Assembly (NCBI GenBank): GCA_934271715.1
Contig: CAKQRZ010000005.1
Coordinates: forward strand, 54,563-118,562
Reading direction: 5' to 3'
Source of the DNA: an uncultured Alphaproteobacteria bacterium
GTDB lineage: Bacteria > Pseudomonadota > Alphaproteobacteria > RF32 > CAG-239
Length of the DNA stretch: 64,000 nt
Shown in pieces: positions 7,339 through 17,467 of the stretch. The notes under the pieces were generated by a model, which was not told where the DNA came from, made no database searches, and was given only the letters and a program-made list of their open reading frames with translations. How positions within the stretch are numbered: position 1 is the stretch's first letter; every line of letters starts with the position of its first letter. Position numbers and translations under genes: made by a program.

Positions 7339-9093
7339 ATGTCGGGATTTTGGAATAAAATAAAAGGCTTTGCCAAAGTACTGTGCATGGTTGTCGGCGC
7401 TGTGACCTTAATCAGTCTTATCGGGCTGATAACGTTCGGGATGATGAACAGATATCCGAAACCGATAGAAAAAAACACCTATCTGACTATAGATTTTAAC
7501 AAGCCGTTCAGCGAGTCGGATAACAGCGGAATCTGGACAGAGTTTACCGATGATGCGCCGCTTCCGTTCTTAAAAATGCTGGAAGCGGTAGAATATGCGG
7601 CGGCTGATGATAATGTCAGCGGTTTGGTGGCTAAAATAAATAAGACGAATTTAGAGCCGGCGCAGCTGCAAGACATAGCCAGAGCTATTTTGAGGTTTGA
7701 ATATTCCGGCAAAAAAACTGTTGTTTTTTCGCAGGGATTCGGTAGTTTAGGGCAGGGCAGCGGCGACTACTATTTAGCTTCGTTCTTTAAGCAAATCTAT
7801 ATGCAGCCGCATACTTACATTGGTCTGACCGGTATCAGCATAGAAATTCCGTTTCTTAAAAATCTGCTGGACAAACTCGGAGTTACAGCGGAATTTTATT
7901 CCCGCTACGAATATAAAAACGCTATGGCTTCATTGACCGACACTAAAATTTCTAAAGCCTATGCCGAGGAAATGACCGTTTTAGCCCAAGGTTTAATGTC
8001 TGAGCTGGAATTGGATATTAAAGGCAACCGCAAACTGCAGGATTCATTTGAAAATATTGTGAATAAGGCGCCTTTAACCGCCGAAGAGGGACAGAAATTG
8101 GGACTTATTGACGGTATTATGTATATGTCTCAGCTGGAAGACAAGCTAAAAGCGGACGGAGCTGAACACTTTGTAAATATTAAAGACTATGCCGCCGGTT
8201 TAGCGCCTAACAGCGGAAATTTGCCGACTGTGGCGCTGCTGAATTTGAGCGGAGAAATTATTGACGGCGAAAGCAAAGACAGCTTGCGCCAAGATGATAT
8301 TATCGGCAGCGAAAGCGTGGTTGCCGATATTGAAAGCATTAAGAAACTGCCGAATCTAAAAGCCGTGGTTGTGCGGATTAACAGCCCCGGAGGCAGCTAT
8401 AACGCAGCGGACGAGATTTATTTTGCGCTGAAGCAGCTAAAAGAAAAAACTAAAGTTCCGGTTATTGTATCGCAGTCGGCTTATGCGGCTTCAGGCGGCT
8501 ATTTTATCTCGCTGGCCGGAGACTATATTTTTGCCGAGCCGATGACTATTACCGGTTCTATCGGAGTTTTAGGCGGCAAAGCGGTGTTTGGCAAGCTTTG
8601 GAAAAAGCTCGGCGTAAGCTGGAGCCGGCTGAACTTTGGCAAAAACGCCGGAATTTTAAGTTCTATTCAGCCGTTCAGCGAGTCGGAAAAGAAAATATTC
8701 AATAAATCATTGGATGATGTTTACAGCGATTTTACGGCTAAAGTGGCTAAAAACCGCAAATTAACACAGCCGATGGATAAAATTGCCCGCGGCAGAGTTT
8801 GGCTGGGGCGGCAGGCTCTTGATTTAGGATTGATTGACGAGCTGGGCAGCACTTCGGAAGCTATCGCCAGAGCTATGGATTTAGGAAAAATTGGTAAAAA
8901 TCAAACTTTTAAAATCGTATCTTATCCTAAAGCTAAAAGTTTCGGCGAAAAACTCAGCGACCTGATTGCCAATACCGGAAGCATAAAAGCCGAACAGCTG
9001 ATAGAGCAGAGCGGTGTTGATATCACGAATTTAAAACTTTTCAAACGCTTACAATATGATACTGTAATGCTGCCGATAAAAATAAATATGTAA
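7339..9093 (+). CDS. sppA: Signal peptide peptidase SppA, 67-kDa type
   Basis: 584 residues, the long tandem-domain form. It degrades cleaved signal peptides in the inner membrane. A transmembrane anchor lies at ~14-36. By family analogy the catalytic Lys is K193 (YEYKNAMAS) in the N-terminal half and the nucleophile is S385 (YAASGGYF) in the C-terminal half, matching the Lys/Ser split of E. coli SppA. AAGGAG is placed before the ATG. Confidence 0.94.
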   Translation: MSGFWNKIKGFAKVLCMVVGAVTLISLIGLITFGMMNRYPKPIEKNTYLTIDFNKPFSESDNSGIWTEFTDDAPLPFLKMLEAVEYAAADDNVSGLVAKINKTNLEPAQLQDIARAILRFEYSGKKTVVFSQGFGSLGQGSGDYYLASFFKQIYMQPHTYIGLTGISIEIPFLKNLLDKLGVTAEFYSRYEYKNAMASLTDTKISKAYAEEMTVLAQGLMSELELDIKGNRKLQDSFENIVNKAPLTAEEGQKLGLIDGIMYMSQLEDKLKADGAEHFVNIKDYAAGLAPNSGNLPTVALLNLSGEIIDGESKDSLRQDDIIGSESVVADIESIKKLPNLKAVVVRINSPGGSYNAADEIYFALKQLKEKTKVPVIVSQSAYAASGGYFISLAGDYIFAEPMTITGSIGVLGGKAVFGKLWKKLGVSWSRLNFGKNAGILSSIQPFSESEKKIFNKSLDDVYSDFTAKVAKNRKLTQPMDKIARGRVWLGRQALDLGLIDELGSTSEAIARAMDLGKIGKNQTFKIVSYPKAKSFGEKLSDLIANTGSIKAEQLIEQSGVDITNLKLFKRLQYDTVMLPIKINM

Positions 9094-9110
9094 ACAGAGG
9101 TAAAAAAACT

Positions 9111-9398
9111 ATGGCTATAGATAATGAAACCGTCAAGAGAGTGGCTTTTCTCTCCCGTCTGAAAGTAGAAGACGAAAAAATAGAAGCGACAAAAGAAGAA
9201 TTTAACAAAATTCTGAACTGGATTGAAGAGCTTAATGAAGTGAATACCGATAATGTTGAGCCTTTAATTTCGGTTAATGACACGACTTTGCGCCTGCGCG
9301 AAGACCAAATTACCGACGGAAATTATCAAGAAGCCGTGCTGGCAAACGCTCCGGATAAAGAATATGACTATTTTGCCGTACCAAAGGTAGTGGAGTAA
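9111..9398 (+). CDS. gatC: Asp/Glu-tRNA amidotransferase subunit C
   Basis: 95 residues, full length for GatC, the small subunit that wraps around GatA and GatB. The first helix (KRVAFLSRLKVEDEK) is typical of the family. It is the first of three consecutive gat genes. The complex converts Glu-tRNA-Gln and Asp-tRNA-Asn to the amidated forms, which is needed where GlnRS or AsnRS is missing. Four nt separate it from gatA. Confidence 0.95.
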   Translation: MAIDNETVKRVAFLSRLKVEDEKIEATKEEFNKILNWIEELNEVNTDNVEPLISVNDTTLRLREDQITDGNYQEAVLANAPDKEYDYFAVPKVVE

Positions 9399-9402
9399 GA
9401 AG

Positions 9403-10857
9403 ATGAAAGAAATTACCAAGTTAACCATTCACGAAACCTTAAAAAGCCTCAAAAATAAAGAGTTCAGCGCTGCGGAGCTGACAGAGGCTTATTTAGAAAA
9501 TATGGCGGCAGGCAAGCGCTATAACGCCTATGTGACCGAGTGCGGCGATAAAGCTTTGGAACAGGCAAAAGCTGCCGACAAGCATTACGCAGACGGCACT
9601 AACCGCGCGCTGGAGGGAATTCCTTTGGGCGTTAAAGATTTATTTTGCACCAAAGGCATCCGCACCACGGCTTGTTCGCATATTTTAGACAATTTTGTTC
9701 CGCCTTACGAATCTACGGTTACAGCTCAGCTGCTGAATGACGGCGCTGTCTTTTTAGGCAAGCTGAATATGGATGAGTTCGCCATGGGCGGCAGCAATGA
9801 AACCAGCTATTTCGGTCCGGTTGTAAACCCGTGGAGCAAGGATACAGATTTAGTTCCGGGCGGCTCTTCCGGCGGTTCGGCGGCAGCTGTAGCGGCTGAT
9901 ATGTGCGCCGGAGCAACGGCAACCGATACCGGCGGTTCAATCCGCGAACCTGCAGCTTTTTGCGGCTGCGTGGGTATAAAACCGACATACGGACGCTGTT
10001 CGCGCTATGGCATTATGGCTTTTGCCTCATCTTTAGACCAAGCCGGACCGATTGCCAAAGATGTTGAAGACTGTGCGCTTTTACTGAAAAGCATGGCGGG
10101 ATTTGATGTAAAAGATTCTACATCCTGCGACAAAGAAGTACCGGATTTTGCAAGCTTTTTAGGCAAAGATATTAAAGGCCTGAAAGTTGGTCTGCCAAAA
10201 GAATACCGTCCGGACGGGCTTAATGCAGAAATCTGCGCATATTGGGATAAGGCGGCGGAATATCTGAAAGCCCGCGGCGCTGAAGTAGTGGAAATTTCTT
10301 TGCCGCATACAAAATATGCTTTGGCAACGTACTATGTTTTAGCTCCGGCCGAAGCTTCTTCAAACTTGGCGCGCTATGACGGAATCCGCTATGGCCTGCG
10401 CAAAGACGGAGAAACATTGGACAAGCTCTATATAAACACCCGCACCGAGGGTTTCGGCGCCGAAGTTAAACGCCGCATTATGATCGGCACCTATGTTTTG
10501 TCTGCCGGTTATTATGACGCTTATTACATCAAAGCTCAAAAAATGCGCCGTTTAATTCATGATGACTTTATAAACGCCTTTAAGCAATGCGATATTATCC
10601 TGACCCCGACATCTCCGGTCACAGCTTTTCCTATCGGCGATGAGAGCATGAAAAACAATCCGATAAACATGTATCTCAACGATGTGTTTACAGTTTCTGT
10701 AAACTTAGCCGGGCTGCCGGCGCTGAGCCTGCCGATTGGCTTGTCCGAAAACGGGCTGCCTTACGGCATGCAGCTGATTGGCAGACCTTTTGACGAGGGT
10801 ACAATTTTCAATGTTGCGGCCAAAATTGAAGCCGATGCAAAGTTTGAAAGGAAATAA
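9403..10857 (+). CDS. gatA: Asp/Glu-tRNA amidotransferase subunit A
   Basis: 484 residues, amidase-signature family. GatA hydrolyses glutamine and sends ammonia to GatB. The Ser-cisSer-Lys triad is visible: K78 (GVKDL), the GGSSGGS loop at 153-159, and nucleophile S179 in DTGGSIREPA. Length and motifs are normal. It ends one base before the gatB start. Confidence 0.97.
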   Translation: MKEITKLTIHETLKSLKNKEFSAAELTEAYLENMAAGKRYNAYVTECGDKALEQAKAADKHYADGTNRALEGIPLGVKDLFCTKGIRTTACSHILDNFVPPYESTVTAQLLNDGAVFLGKLNMDEFAMGGSNETSYFGPVVNPWSKDTDLVPGGSSGGSAAAVAADMCAGATATDTGGSIREPAAFCGCVGIKPTYGRCSRYGIMAFASSLDQAGPIAKDVEDCALLLKSMAGFDVKDSTSCDKEVPDFASFLGKDIKGLKVGLPKEYRPDGLNAEICAYWDKAAEYLKARGAEVVEISLPHTKYALATYYVLAPAEASSNLARYDGIRYGLRKDGETLDKLYINTRTEGFGAEVKRRIMIGTYVLSAGYYDAYYIKAQKMRRLIHDDFINAFKQCDIILTPTSPVTAFPIGDESMKNNPINMYLNDVFTVSVNLAGLPALSLPIGLSENGLPYGMQLIGRPFDEGTIFNVAAKIEADAKFERK

Positions 10858-10858
10858 A

Positions 10859-12319
10859 ATGGCAGAATATATTATTGAAACAGCTAAAGGAAAATGGGAA
10901 GTTGTTGTGGGTTTGGAAATCCATTGCCAGATTATTTCGCAATCTAAAATTTTCAGCGGCGCTTCTACCGAGTTCGGCGATGACCCGAATGTTAATGTGT
11001 CTTTTGTGGACGCCGGAATGCCGGGAATGCTGCCGACTTTAAATAAACAATGCGTGCATCAGGCGGTTAAAACCGGTTTGGGGCTGAACGCCAAAATCAA
11101 TAAATATTCCGAATTTTCGCGTAAAAACTATTTTTATGCCGATTTGCCGAGTGGCTATCAGATTACTCAATTCCGTTTTCCGATTGTGGGCGAGGGCAGC
11201 ATCCGCATAGATTTGAGCGACGGCAGCTCTAAAATGATTGGGATAGAACGCATGCACATTGAGCAGGATGCCGGTAAATCCATTCATGATTTAAGCCCGC
11301 ACAAAAGTTTTATTGACCTTAACCGCGCCGGCGTCGGCTTAATGGAAATCGTGACAAAACCAGACTTCCGCGCGCCGGAAGAAGCCGGAGCCTTTTTGCG
11401 TAAGCTGCGTTCAATCCTGCGTTATTTAGGAACTTGCGACGGCAATATGGATGAGGGTTCTATGCGCTGCGATGTAAACGTTTCGGTTCGCCCGTACGGT
11501 TCGGACGAGCTGCGCACCCGCTGCGAAATGAAAAACGTAAACAGCGTTAAGTTTGTTATGCAGGCTATTGAAAATGAAGCAAAACGCCATGTTGAAGTTT
11601 ATGAAAACGGCGGAGATATCTGTCAGGAAACCCGCCAGTTTGATCCGGCTACCGGACAAACTAAAGTAATGCGCAAAAAAGAATTTGCCCATGACTACCG
11701 CTATTTTCCGGAGCCGGATTTGCCGCCGTTGGTTTTGAGCGATGAATATATTGAGCAAATCAAAAAAGAAATGGTTGAACTTCCGGATGCCAAAAAGCAG
11801 CGCTTTGTTGAAACTATGGGCTTAACTCCTTATGACGCCGCTGTTTTATGCGAAAATAAAGAAGTGGCCGATTTCTTTGAAAAAGCAGCTGCCGGCCACG
11901 ATGCTAAAAAAGTGGCAAACTGGATGATGAGCGACTTTTTCGCCATGCTGAACAAAAAGAAACTGGATATTCAGCACAGTCCGGTCAGCGCCGAAAATCT
12001 CGGCAAGCTGGTTGAGCTTATCAGCAAAGAGGTTATTTCCGGCAAAATCGCCAAAGATGTATTTGAAATTATGAGCGAAACCGGCGGAAATCCTGAAAAA
12101 ATCGTAGAGGAAAAAGGTTTAAAGCAGGTTACGGACACCGGCGCTATTGAAGCGATTATTGATGAAGTTATTGCTTCTAATCCGGCCAATGTGGCGGCTT
12201 ATAAAAACGGTAAAACCAATTTAGCCGGCTGGTTTGTCGGTCAGACCTTAAAAATGTCTCAAGGCAAGGCTAATCCGGCTATTGTTAACAAATTAGTTAG
12301 AGAAAAGTTAGATAACTGA
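10859..12319 (+). CDS. gatB: Asp/Glu-tRNA amidotransferase subunit B
   Basis: 486 residues from the ATG at 10859, with AAAGGAA upstream; a longer in-frame extension overlaps gatA and is not needed. GatB phosphorylates and amidates the mischarged tRNA. The N-terminal catalytic cradle (VVVGLEIHCQI) and the C-terminal helical YqeY-like tail that binds tRNA are both present. The stop TGA overlaps the next start (TGATG). Confidence 0.97.
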   Translation: MAEYIIETAKGKWEVVVGLEIHCQIISQSKIFSGASTEFGDDPNVNVSFVDAGMPGMLPTLNKQCVHQAVKTGLGLNAKINKYSEFSRKNYFYADLPSGYQITQFRFPIVGEGSIRIDLSDGSSKMIGIERMHIEQDAGKSIHDLSPHKSFIDLNRAGVGLMEIVTKPDFRAPEEAGAFLRKLRSILRYLGTCDGNMDEGSMRCDVNVSVRPYGSDELRTRCEMKNVNSVKFVMQAIENEAKRHVEVYENGGDICQETRQFDPATGQTKVMRKKEFAHDYRYFPEPDLPPLVLSDEYIEQIKKEMVELPDAKKQRFVETMGLTPYDAAVLCENKEVADFFEKAAAGHDAKKVANWMMSDFFAMLNKKKLDIQHSPVSAENLGKLVELISKEVISGKIAKDVFEIMSETGGNPEKIVEEKGLKQVTDTGAIEAIIDEVIASNPANVAAYKNGKTNLAGWFVGQTLKMSQGKANPAIVNKLVREKLDN

Positions 12320-14490
12320 TGTTTATGAACGATTTAAATTCTGTTTCACCGGTGCCGCAAAATACTGCGGCGCCTCTAAAGCATGATATTGAAGGAAGAT
12401 TTTCCCGCCATGGCATTCCCAACAAGGAAAATCCTCTGAAAAAAGCGTTTATGGAAAATGCCATAATCACGCTTTATATTACATTTTTGCTTTCAATAGA
12501 TTTTATTTTGTTTTCAGGTTCGGGAAATATTGAATTATTCCGCGATTCTATATTTCCAATTCCCGAAGTTTCTCTGATTTTACTGGGCTTTTTGGTATTT
12601 TCATCGCTCATAGTTTATTTGGTGCATTTTAATAAAATTCTGAAATACTGTCTGGCTTCCTTAGTCACATTTGCCCTAGTGTTTGTGCTGTACCGCCAAT
12701 TTTCTATGATACAGCAAATTCTTTCTATCGGCGTAACCTCGGTTCCGGTGCATACGGTTGTCGGCATTGTTTTTGCGGTAATATGCTACTGCATATTCTA
12801 TTACGGAAACTTATTCGCCCGCTTTTTATATATGGTGGCATCCGGCATTTTATTCTTTCATGTATATTCGTCTTATATCGGGCAGCCGAACTCGCCTGAG
12901 TTTTTAGAAGCCTACCGCTCCGAAAAGCAAGGCGAGGGGCAAAATAAGCGCTTTGTCTATTTTATGCTGCCAAACCTGTCTTCATACGCTTATTTATCTA
13001 AGTTTGACAATGCGGAATCGGCCCGCACTCAAACCATTATGCAGGGCTTTTATCAAAAAAATAAGTTTACGGTGTACCCTAAAGCCTTTACTTTAGAAGA
13101 TGCTTTTTTGCACAATATGACTTTGTCACTCAATCCGGAATCCAAACAGCCCAGCACAGAGCATATTCTAAAGACGCGGCTGCTCTCGGAATATTGGCGC
13201 TTTTTCAATATCCGCCATGAGCTGATTAACTTGAAAGACAACAGCTTATATGACTTTTTCCGCAACAAAAATTATATGATTTCGGCTTATAAGTCCCGCG
13301 ATTTTGATATGTGCAGCACTAATCACGCCGTTAGCGTTGACCGATGCATAGAAAAAATCAATCAGCCAGTAAATATTTATGATATCCGCCTGTCTATCTT
13401 GTCTAAAATGAATATTCTGCTGATGGAATGGCTGGCCAGCATGCAGATTGTTAATAATATGTCGTCAATCTTTTCTTTTTTAACTAAGTTTGCCGATTTA
13501 GACAATGCGCCGATGGTGGGGATTGATTACAGCAATCTGTATGTTGTGAACTCAGTAAAAACCTTTGATATTTTGCTGCAGAATATTGAAGAAGACAAGG
13601 GCAAGCAAGCTTATTTTGTGTTTGTGGATTTGCCGTCCAATATGTATATTTATAACGAATTCTGCCAAATTAAGCCAACTGACGAATGGTACGATATCTC
13701 CAGTTTGCCGTGGATTAAAAATGACTTAAGCCAGCAGCGGCAATTAGCTTATCTGCAGCAAACCCGCTGCTTGTACGGCGAGCTGGAATATTTTATGCAG
13801 CAGCTGAAAGATAAAAATTTGCTTGACGATACAACGATTGTCGTGCAGGGAACTTCCAGCGTAAATAATTTCAAAAAAGAAAAAGAACCGATGTTTAATG
13901 ATGAATTTATCGCTAATCGTTCGGTCAGCATGGCGATTTTTGATAAAAAACTGCAAAAAAAGCCTTTAGACTGGCGTTTTTGCAGCACAAATCAAATTTT
14001 GCTGTCGCTGCTGCAGGGGAAAAATAAGTGCGATAAAAAGCTGAATTTAGGCGTTCATGAAAAAATTGTCAGCAATCTGAATAATGAACTGGGCAAGCTT
14101 TCTTTAAGCATATCCAATGATGTCAGCAAAAATTTTGAAACTTGGTTTGAAAGCTGGAAAGTTGTTAATCAGGAACGGATAAAAAATAAACCGCAGAAGC
14201 TTTTGATTGAAAAAACAGAGCATACTCCGGTGCCGTCTGAAGAGGATAAAACACCACCGGAAGCTGTCTCTGAAGAAGCTGTAACGCCGGCAGCCGAAAG
14301 CGAAGTGCCGGAGCAGACTTTGAACGATGTAACCGCGGCAATCAATCAGCCGCCGGCAGAAAATCCGGCAGAACAGGTTGGTAAACAAGCAGCTCCGGCT
14401 GACGAAGCTCAATCAGATGAAACGGCCAAAGACAGCGATGAAACCGCGGAAGACAGCATGCCGAATGCTGAAACAGATTTTGGATTATAA
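12319..14490 (+). CDS. Membrane protein with degenerate sulfatase-like domain
   Basis: 723 residues. Five hydrophobic helices lie in roughly the first 190 residues. A large domain follows that resembles the alkaline-phosphatase/sulfatase superfamily in outline: a YFMLPNLSSYAYL strand, a VFVDLPSNMYIYNE strand, a helix with YGELEYFMQQLKDKNLLDD, and a final strand TTIVVQGTSS. The usual metal-binding aspartates and the SDHG motif are absent, so catalysis is doubtful. The last ~100 residues are Pro/Glu/Ala-rich and probably disordered. The topology resembles phosphoethanolamine or lipoteichoic-type transferases. It is translationally coupled to gatB and followed by yejE. Function unknown. Confidence 0.6.
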   Translation: MFMNDLNSVSPVPQNTAAPLKHDIEGRFSRHGIPNKENPLKKAFMENAIITLYITFLLSIDFILFSGSGNIELFRDSIFPIPEVSLILLGFLVFSSLIVYLVHFNKILKYCLASLVTFALVFVLYRQFSMIQQILSIGVTSVPVHTVVGIVFAVICYCIFYYGNLFARFLYMVASGILFFHVYSSYIGQPNSPEFLEAYRSEKQGEGQNKRFVYFMLPNLSSYAYLSKFDNAESARTQTIMQGFYQKNKFTVYPKAFTLEDAFLHNMTLSLNPESKQPSTEHILKTRLLSEYWRFFNIRHELINLKDNSLYDFFRNKNYMISAYKSRDFDMCSTNHAVSVDRCIEKINQPVNIYDIRLSILSKMNILLMEWLASMQIVNNMSSIFSFLTKFADLDNAPMVGIDYSNLYVVNSVKTFDILLQNIEEDKGKQAYFVFVDLPSNMYIYNEFCQIKPTDEWYDISSLPWIKNDLSQQRQLAYLQQTRCLYGELEYFMQQLKDKNLLDDTTIVVQGTSSVNNFKKEKEPMFNDEFIANRSVSMAIFDKKLQKKPLDWRFCSTNQILLSLLQGKNKCDKKLNLGVHEKIVSNLNNELGKLSLSISNDVSKNFETWFESWKVVNQERIKNKPQKLLIEKTEHTPVPSEEDKTPPEAVSEEAVTPAAESEVPEQTLNDVTAAINQPPAENPAEQVGKQAAPADEAQSDETAKDSDETAEDSMPNAETDFGL

Positions 14491-14492
14491 GT

Positions 14493-15506
14493 ATGTTGCT
14501 CAGCGGGAAAATAAGCATTTTTCAAAAAAATAAAAGAGCTTATATTTCTTTGCTGCTGCTTATAATGATATTTGTATTATCTTTATTTTCTGAGTTAATA
14601 GCTAACGATAAGCCTTTGATTGTAAAATATAAAAATGAATTGTATTTTCCAATATTACATGATTACAGCGATGAATTCTGGGGCGGAGATTTTCCGACTT
14701 CTGCCGATTACAGCGACAGCTTGATTCAAAATAATATAAAGCAAAACGGATGGATGATTATGCCGCCTATACCGTACTCATTTAATACCGTGGACTATTA
14801 TTTAGCCAACACTACACCTTCAGCTCCGGATAAACAGCATTGGCTGGGAACCGATGAAGAAGGGCGTGATGTTTTAGCGCGTATTTTATACGGCGTGCGC
14901 TTATCTTTAATTTTTGCCGCAGTTTTAACCTTGGTTTCTTCGGGCATCGGCATATTTGTCGGAGCGGTGCAGGGGTATTTCGGCGGTAAAATAGATATTA
15001 TTTTACAAAGGGTTATAGAAATTTGGGATTCTCTGCCGCAGCTGTTTATTTTAATCATTATCGCCAGCGTGTTTTTGCCGACTTTCTGGAGTTTGCTGGT
15101 TATATTGCTGCTGTTTTCGTGGACCGGACTGACCGGCATGGTGCGCGCCGAATTTCTGCGTTTACGGAATTTTGAATTTGTGAAAGCCGCGCAGGTTCTG
15201 GGTGTCGGCAGCTTCCGCATTATGTTCAGGCATATTTTGCCGAATGCATTAGTAACGTCTATCACATTTATTCCGTTTATTATGGCCGAGGCGATAACTT
15301 CGCTGAGCGCTTTGGATTTTCTAGGCTTAGGTTTGCCGCCGGATTATCCGTCTTTAGGCGATTTAGTACGGCAAGGCAAAGACAATCTGCAGGCTCCGTG
15401 GATAGGTATCAGTATTTTTGTAGTGCTTTCCGGTTTGCTTTCTATGCTGATTTTTATCGGCGAGGGCGTGCGCGATGTTTTTGATACAAGGAAAAATAGC
15501 CGATGA
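14493..15506 (+). CDS. yejE: ABC transporter permease, YejE-like
   Basis: 337 residues. The layout is that of YejE/microcin-C and oligopeptide permeases: an N-terminal helix, a long periplasmic insert (~40-120) with the QHWLGTDEEGRDVLAR motif, then about five transmembrane helices with an EAA-type loop (FVKAAQVLGVGSFRIMFRHI). It forms the inner-membrane channel for peptide uptake. The stop overlaps the yejF start by four bases. The yejA binding protein and yejB partner permease are not in the window, so the system is either split or incomplete here. Confidence 0.85.
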   Translation: MLLSGKISIFQKNKRAYISLLLLIMIFVLSLFSELIANDKPLIVKYKNELYFPILHDYSDEFWGGDFPTSADYSDSLIQNNIKQNGWMIMPPIPYSFNTVDYYLANTTPSAPDKQHWLGTDEEGRDVLARILYGVRLSLIFAAVLTLVSSGIGIFVGAVQGYFGGKIDIILQRVIEIWDSLPQLFILIIIASVFLPTFWSLLVILLLFSWTGLTGMVRAEFLRLRNFEFVKAAQVLGVGSFRIMFRHILPNALVTSITFIPFIMAEAITSLSALDFLGLGLPPDYPSLGDLVRQGKDNLQAPWIGISIFVVLSGLLSMLIFIGEGVRDVFDTRKNSR

Positions 15507-17083
15507 AAATATTAGATATCAAACACTTATCGGTATATTTCAAAAACAGCGGGCAAGCAGATTTTTGTGCCGTAAATGATGTAAGCCTAAGCTTAGAGCA
15601 GGGGAAAATACTTGGAATTGTCGGGGAATCAGGCTCCGGAAAATCGGTTACAGCCTTGTCTATATTGGGATTGCTGCCATATCCTAAAGCCTATCATTCA
15701 GAAAATTCTTCTGTAATTTTTGATAATAAAGAGCTGATTGGTCTGCCTGATAAAGATTTTCAGCAAATTCGCGGCAATAAAATATCTTTTGTTTTTCAAG
15801 AACCGATGTCCTCGCTTAATCCTTTGCATAAAATAGGGGCGCAAATTGCGGAAAGCCTGCAGCTGCATCAAAATTTAAGTAAACAGGAAATTAAGGCTAA
15901 GACTTTGGAATTGCTTAATTTAGTGAAAATTCCGGAACCTGAGCAAAAGCTTAAAGCTTATCCGTTTGAGCTTTCCGGCGGTCAGCGGCAGCGGGTAATG
16001 ATTGCTATGGCTATTGCCAATAATCCGCAGATTTTGATTGCCGATGAGCCGACAACAGCACTGGATGTGACTATTCAAGAACAAATAATTGATTTGCTGC
16101 TGGAATTAAAGCATAAACTTAATATGTCAATCATTTTCATCAGTCATAATTTGCGCTTGGTTCACAAAATTTCTGATTATATAGCGGTAATGTATCACGG
16201 AAATTTAGTAGAGTACGGAACAGCCAAGCAAGTTTTTGAAGCACCGGAACATGGTTATACTAAAAAGTTAATATCATCTGATTTGTTACTGAATTTGCAA
16301 CAAAAAAATGATAATAAGACTATAATGTCTGTGCAAAATATAGAGGTAGCATTTCCGCGTAAAAAAAATATATGGGGCAGGGTAATTGCTGATTTTAAGG
16401 CCGTTAATGACGTAAGTTTTGAACTAAAGCAGAGCGAAACTTTAGGAATAGTCGGAGAATCCGGCTCAGGCAAAACTTCTTTGGCCTTAGCTGTGATTAA
16501 CTTATTGAAACATAAAGGAAATATTGTGCTGATTGACGGCAAAGACAGCTATAATCTGCAAAAATTCAGCAAAGATTTACAAATAGTTTTCCAGGATCCA
16601 TACAATTCCTTAAATCCGCGGATGACTGTTCAAGAAATAATCGGCGAGGGCTTGTCTGTGCATTTTCCAAAGCTTACAAAACCAGAAAAAATAAATAAAA
16701 TCAAAGAAATATTAAATGAAGTTAATTTAACAGAAGATATTCTGAATAAATATCCACATGAATTTTCCGGCGGTCAGCGGCAGAGAATAGCTTTAGCGCG
16801 AGCCTTGGTTTTGAAGCCTAAAATTATAATCCTAGATGAACCGACATCAGCGCTGGATGTGACTGTGCAAGCTCAGATAGTTGAACTTTTAAAAACATTG
16901 CAGAGCAAATATAAAATTTCATATATGTTTATTTCTCACGATATGAATGCTATTCGGGCGATGTCTCATCGGGTTATGGTTATGCAAAACGGCAAAGTTG
17001 TTGAACAAGGTACAGCAGAACAAATCTTTAAGCATCCGCAGCAGCCATATACTAAGCAGCTTATTAAAGCGTCGCTGCTGTAA
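15503..17083 (+). CDS. yejF: Peptide ABC transporter, dual ATPase YejF-like
   Basis: 526 residues with two complete ABC ATPase domains in one chain. Walker A motifs are GESGSGKS (first half) and GESGSGKT (second half). The signatures are LSGGQRQR and FSGGQRQR, and there are two ADEP/LDEPT-type Walker B sites. This double-ATPase form is characteristic of YejF and related dipeptide/microcin C importers. It is the last gene of the train that begins with ftsE. The only gene downstream is a convergent small lipoprotein. Confidence 0.88.
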   Translation: MKILDIKHLSVYFKNSGQADFCAVNDVSLSLEQGKILGIVGESGSGKSVTALSILGLLPYPKAYHSENSSVIFDNKELIGLPDKDFQQIRGNKISFVFQEPMSSLNPLHKIGAQIAESLQLHQNLSKQEIKAKTLELLNLVKIPEPEQKLKAYPFELSGGQRQRVMIAMAIANNPQILIADEPTTALDVTIQEQIIDLLLELKHKLNMSIIFISHNLRLVHKISDYIAVMYHGNLVEYGTAKQVFEAPEHGYTKKLISSDLLLNLQQKNDNKTIMSVQNIEVAFPRKKNIWGRVIADFKAVNDVSFELKQSETLGIVGESGSGKTSLALAVINLLKHKGNIVLIDGKDSYNLQKFSKDLQIVFQDPYNSLNPRMTVQEIIGEGLSVHFPKLTKPEKINKIKEILNEVNLTEDILNKYPHEFSGGQRQRIALARALVLKPKIIILDEPTSALDVTVQAQIVELLKTLQSKYKISYMFISHDMNAIRAMSHRVMVMQNGKVVEQGTAEQIFKHPQQPYTKQLIKASLL

Positions 17084-17086
17084 AGA

Positions 17087-17233
17087 TTATTTTTGCCCCA
17101 TAACATAGGCTTTGCAATATTCCAATTCTGCCGGCGTCATGTCGTTTGGCGATGTCCATTCACACATAATTTGGTTTCTGGCGTAACATCCGGTTAAGAA
17201 GATTGTTACAAATAAAATTAAAAAAGTTTTCAT
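17087..17233 (-). CDS. Small lipoprotein, 48 residues
   Basis: Encodes a 48-residue protein with a clear lipoprotein signal: MKTF, a hydrophobic stretch, then lipobox LTGC at residues 13-16. The mature part has two further Cys (C24, C40). AAGG lies 7 nt before the ATG. It converges on yejF with a 3-nt gap. The expected fate is lipid attachment at Cys16 and anchoring in the inner or outer membrane. No function can be assigned; the lipobox, RBS and hydrophobic profile make it a credible gene despite its size. Confidence 0.7.
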   Translation of the reverse strand: MKTFLILFVTIFLTGCYARNQIMCEWTSPNDMTPAELEYCKAYVMGQK

Positions 17234-17467
17234 AATTTAGCCTTATAATGTTTGTATATCATAGAATATTGTTTACTGTACAATGTCTTAGATGTCAATC
17301 ATGACGCTCACATAAATTGAATAATCATAGCTTAATTTGGCTGTTTCAGCGTTTTTATTGTGTCAAACTATACATAATAGACATTATGCGACAAATATTT
17401 ATTGCATCTCTATATCTACTATGTTATTTACATATATAATAAAATTATTAAAAAAAGGTAAATAAAC

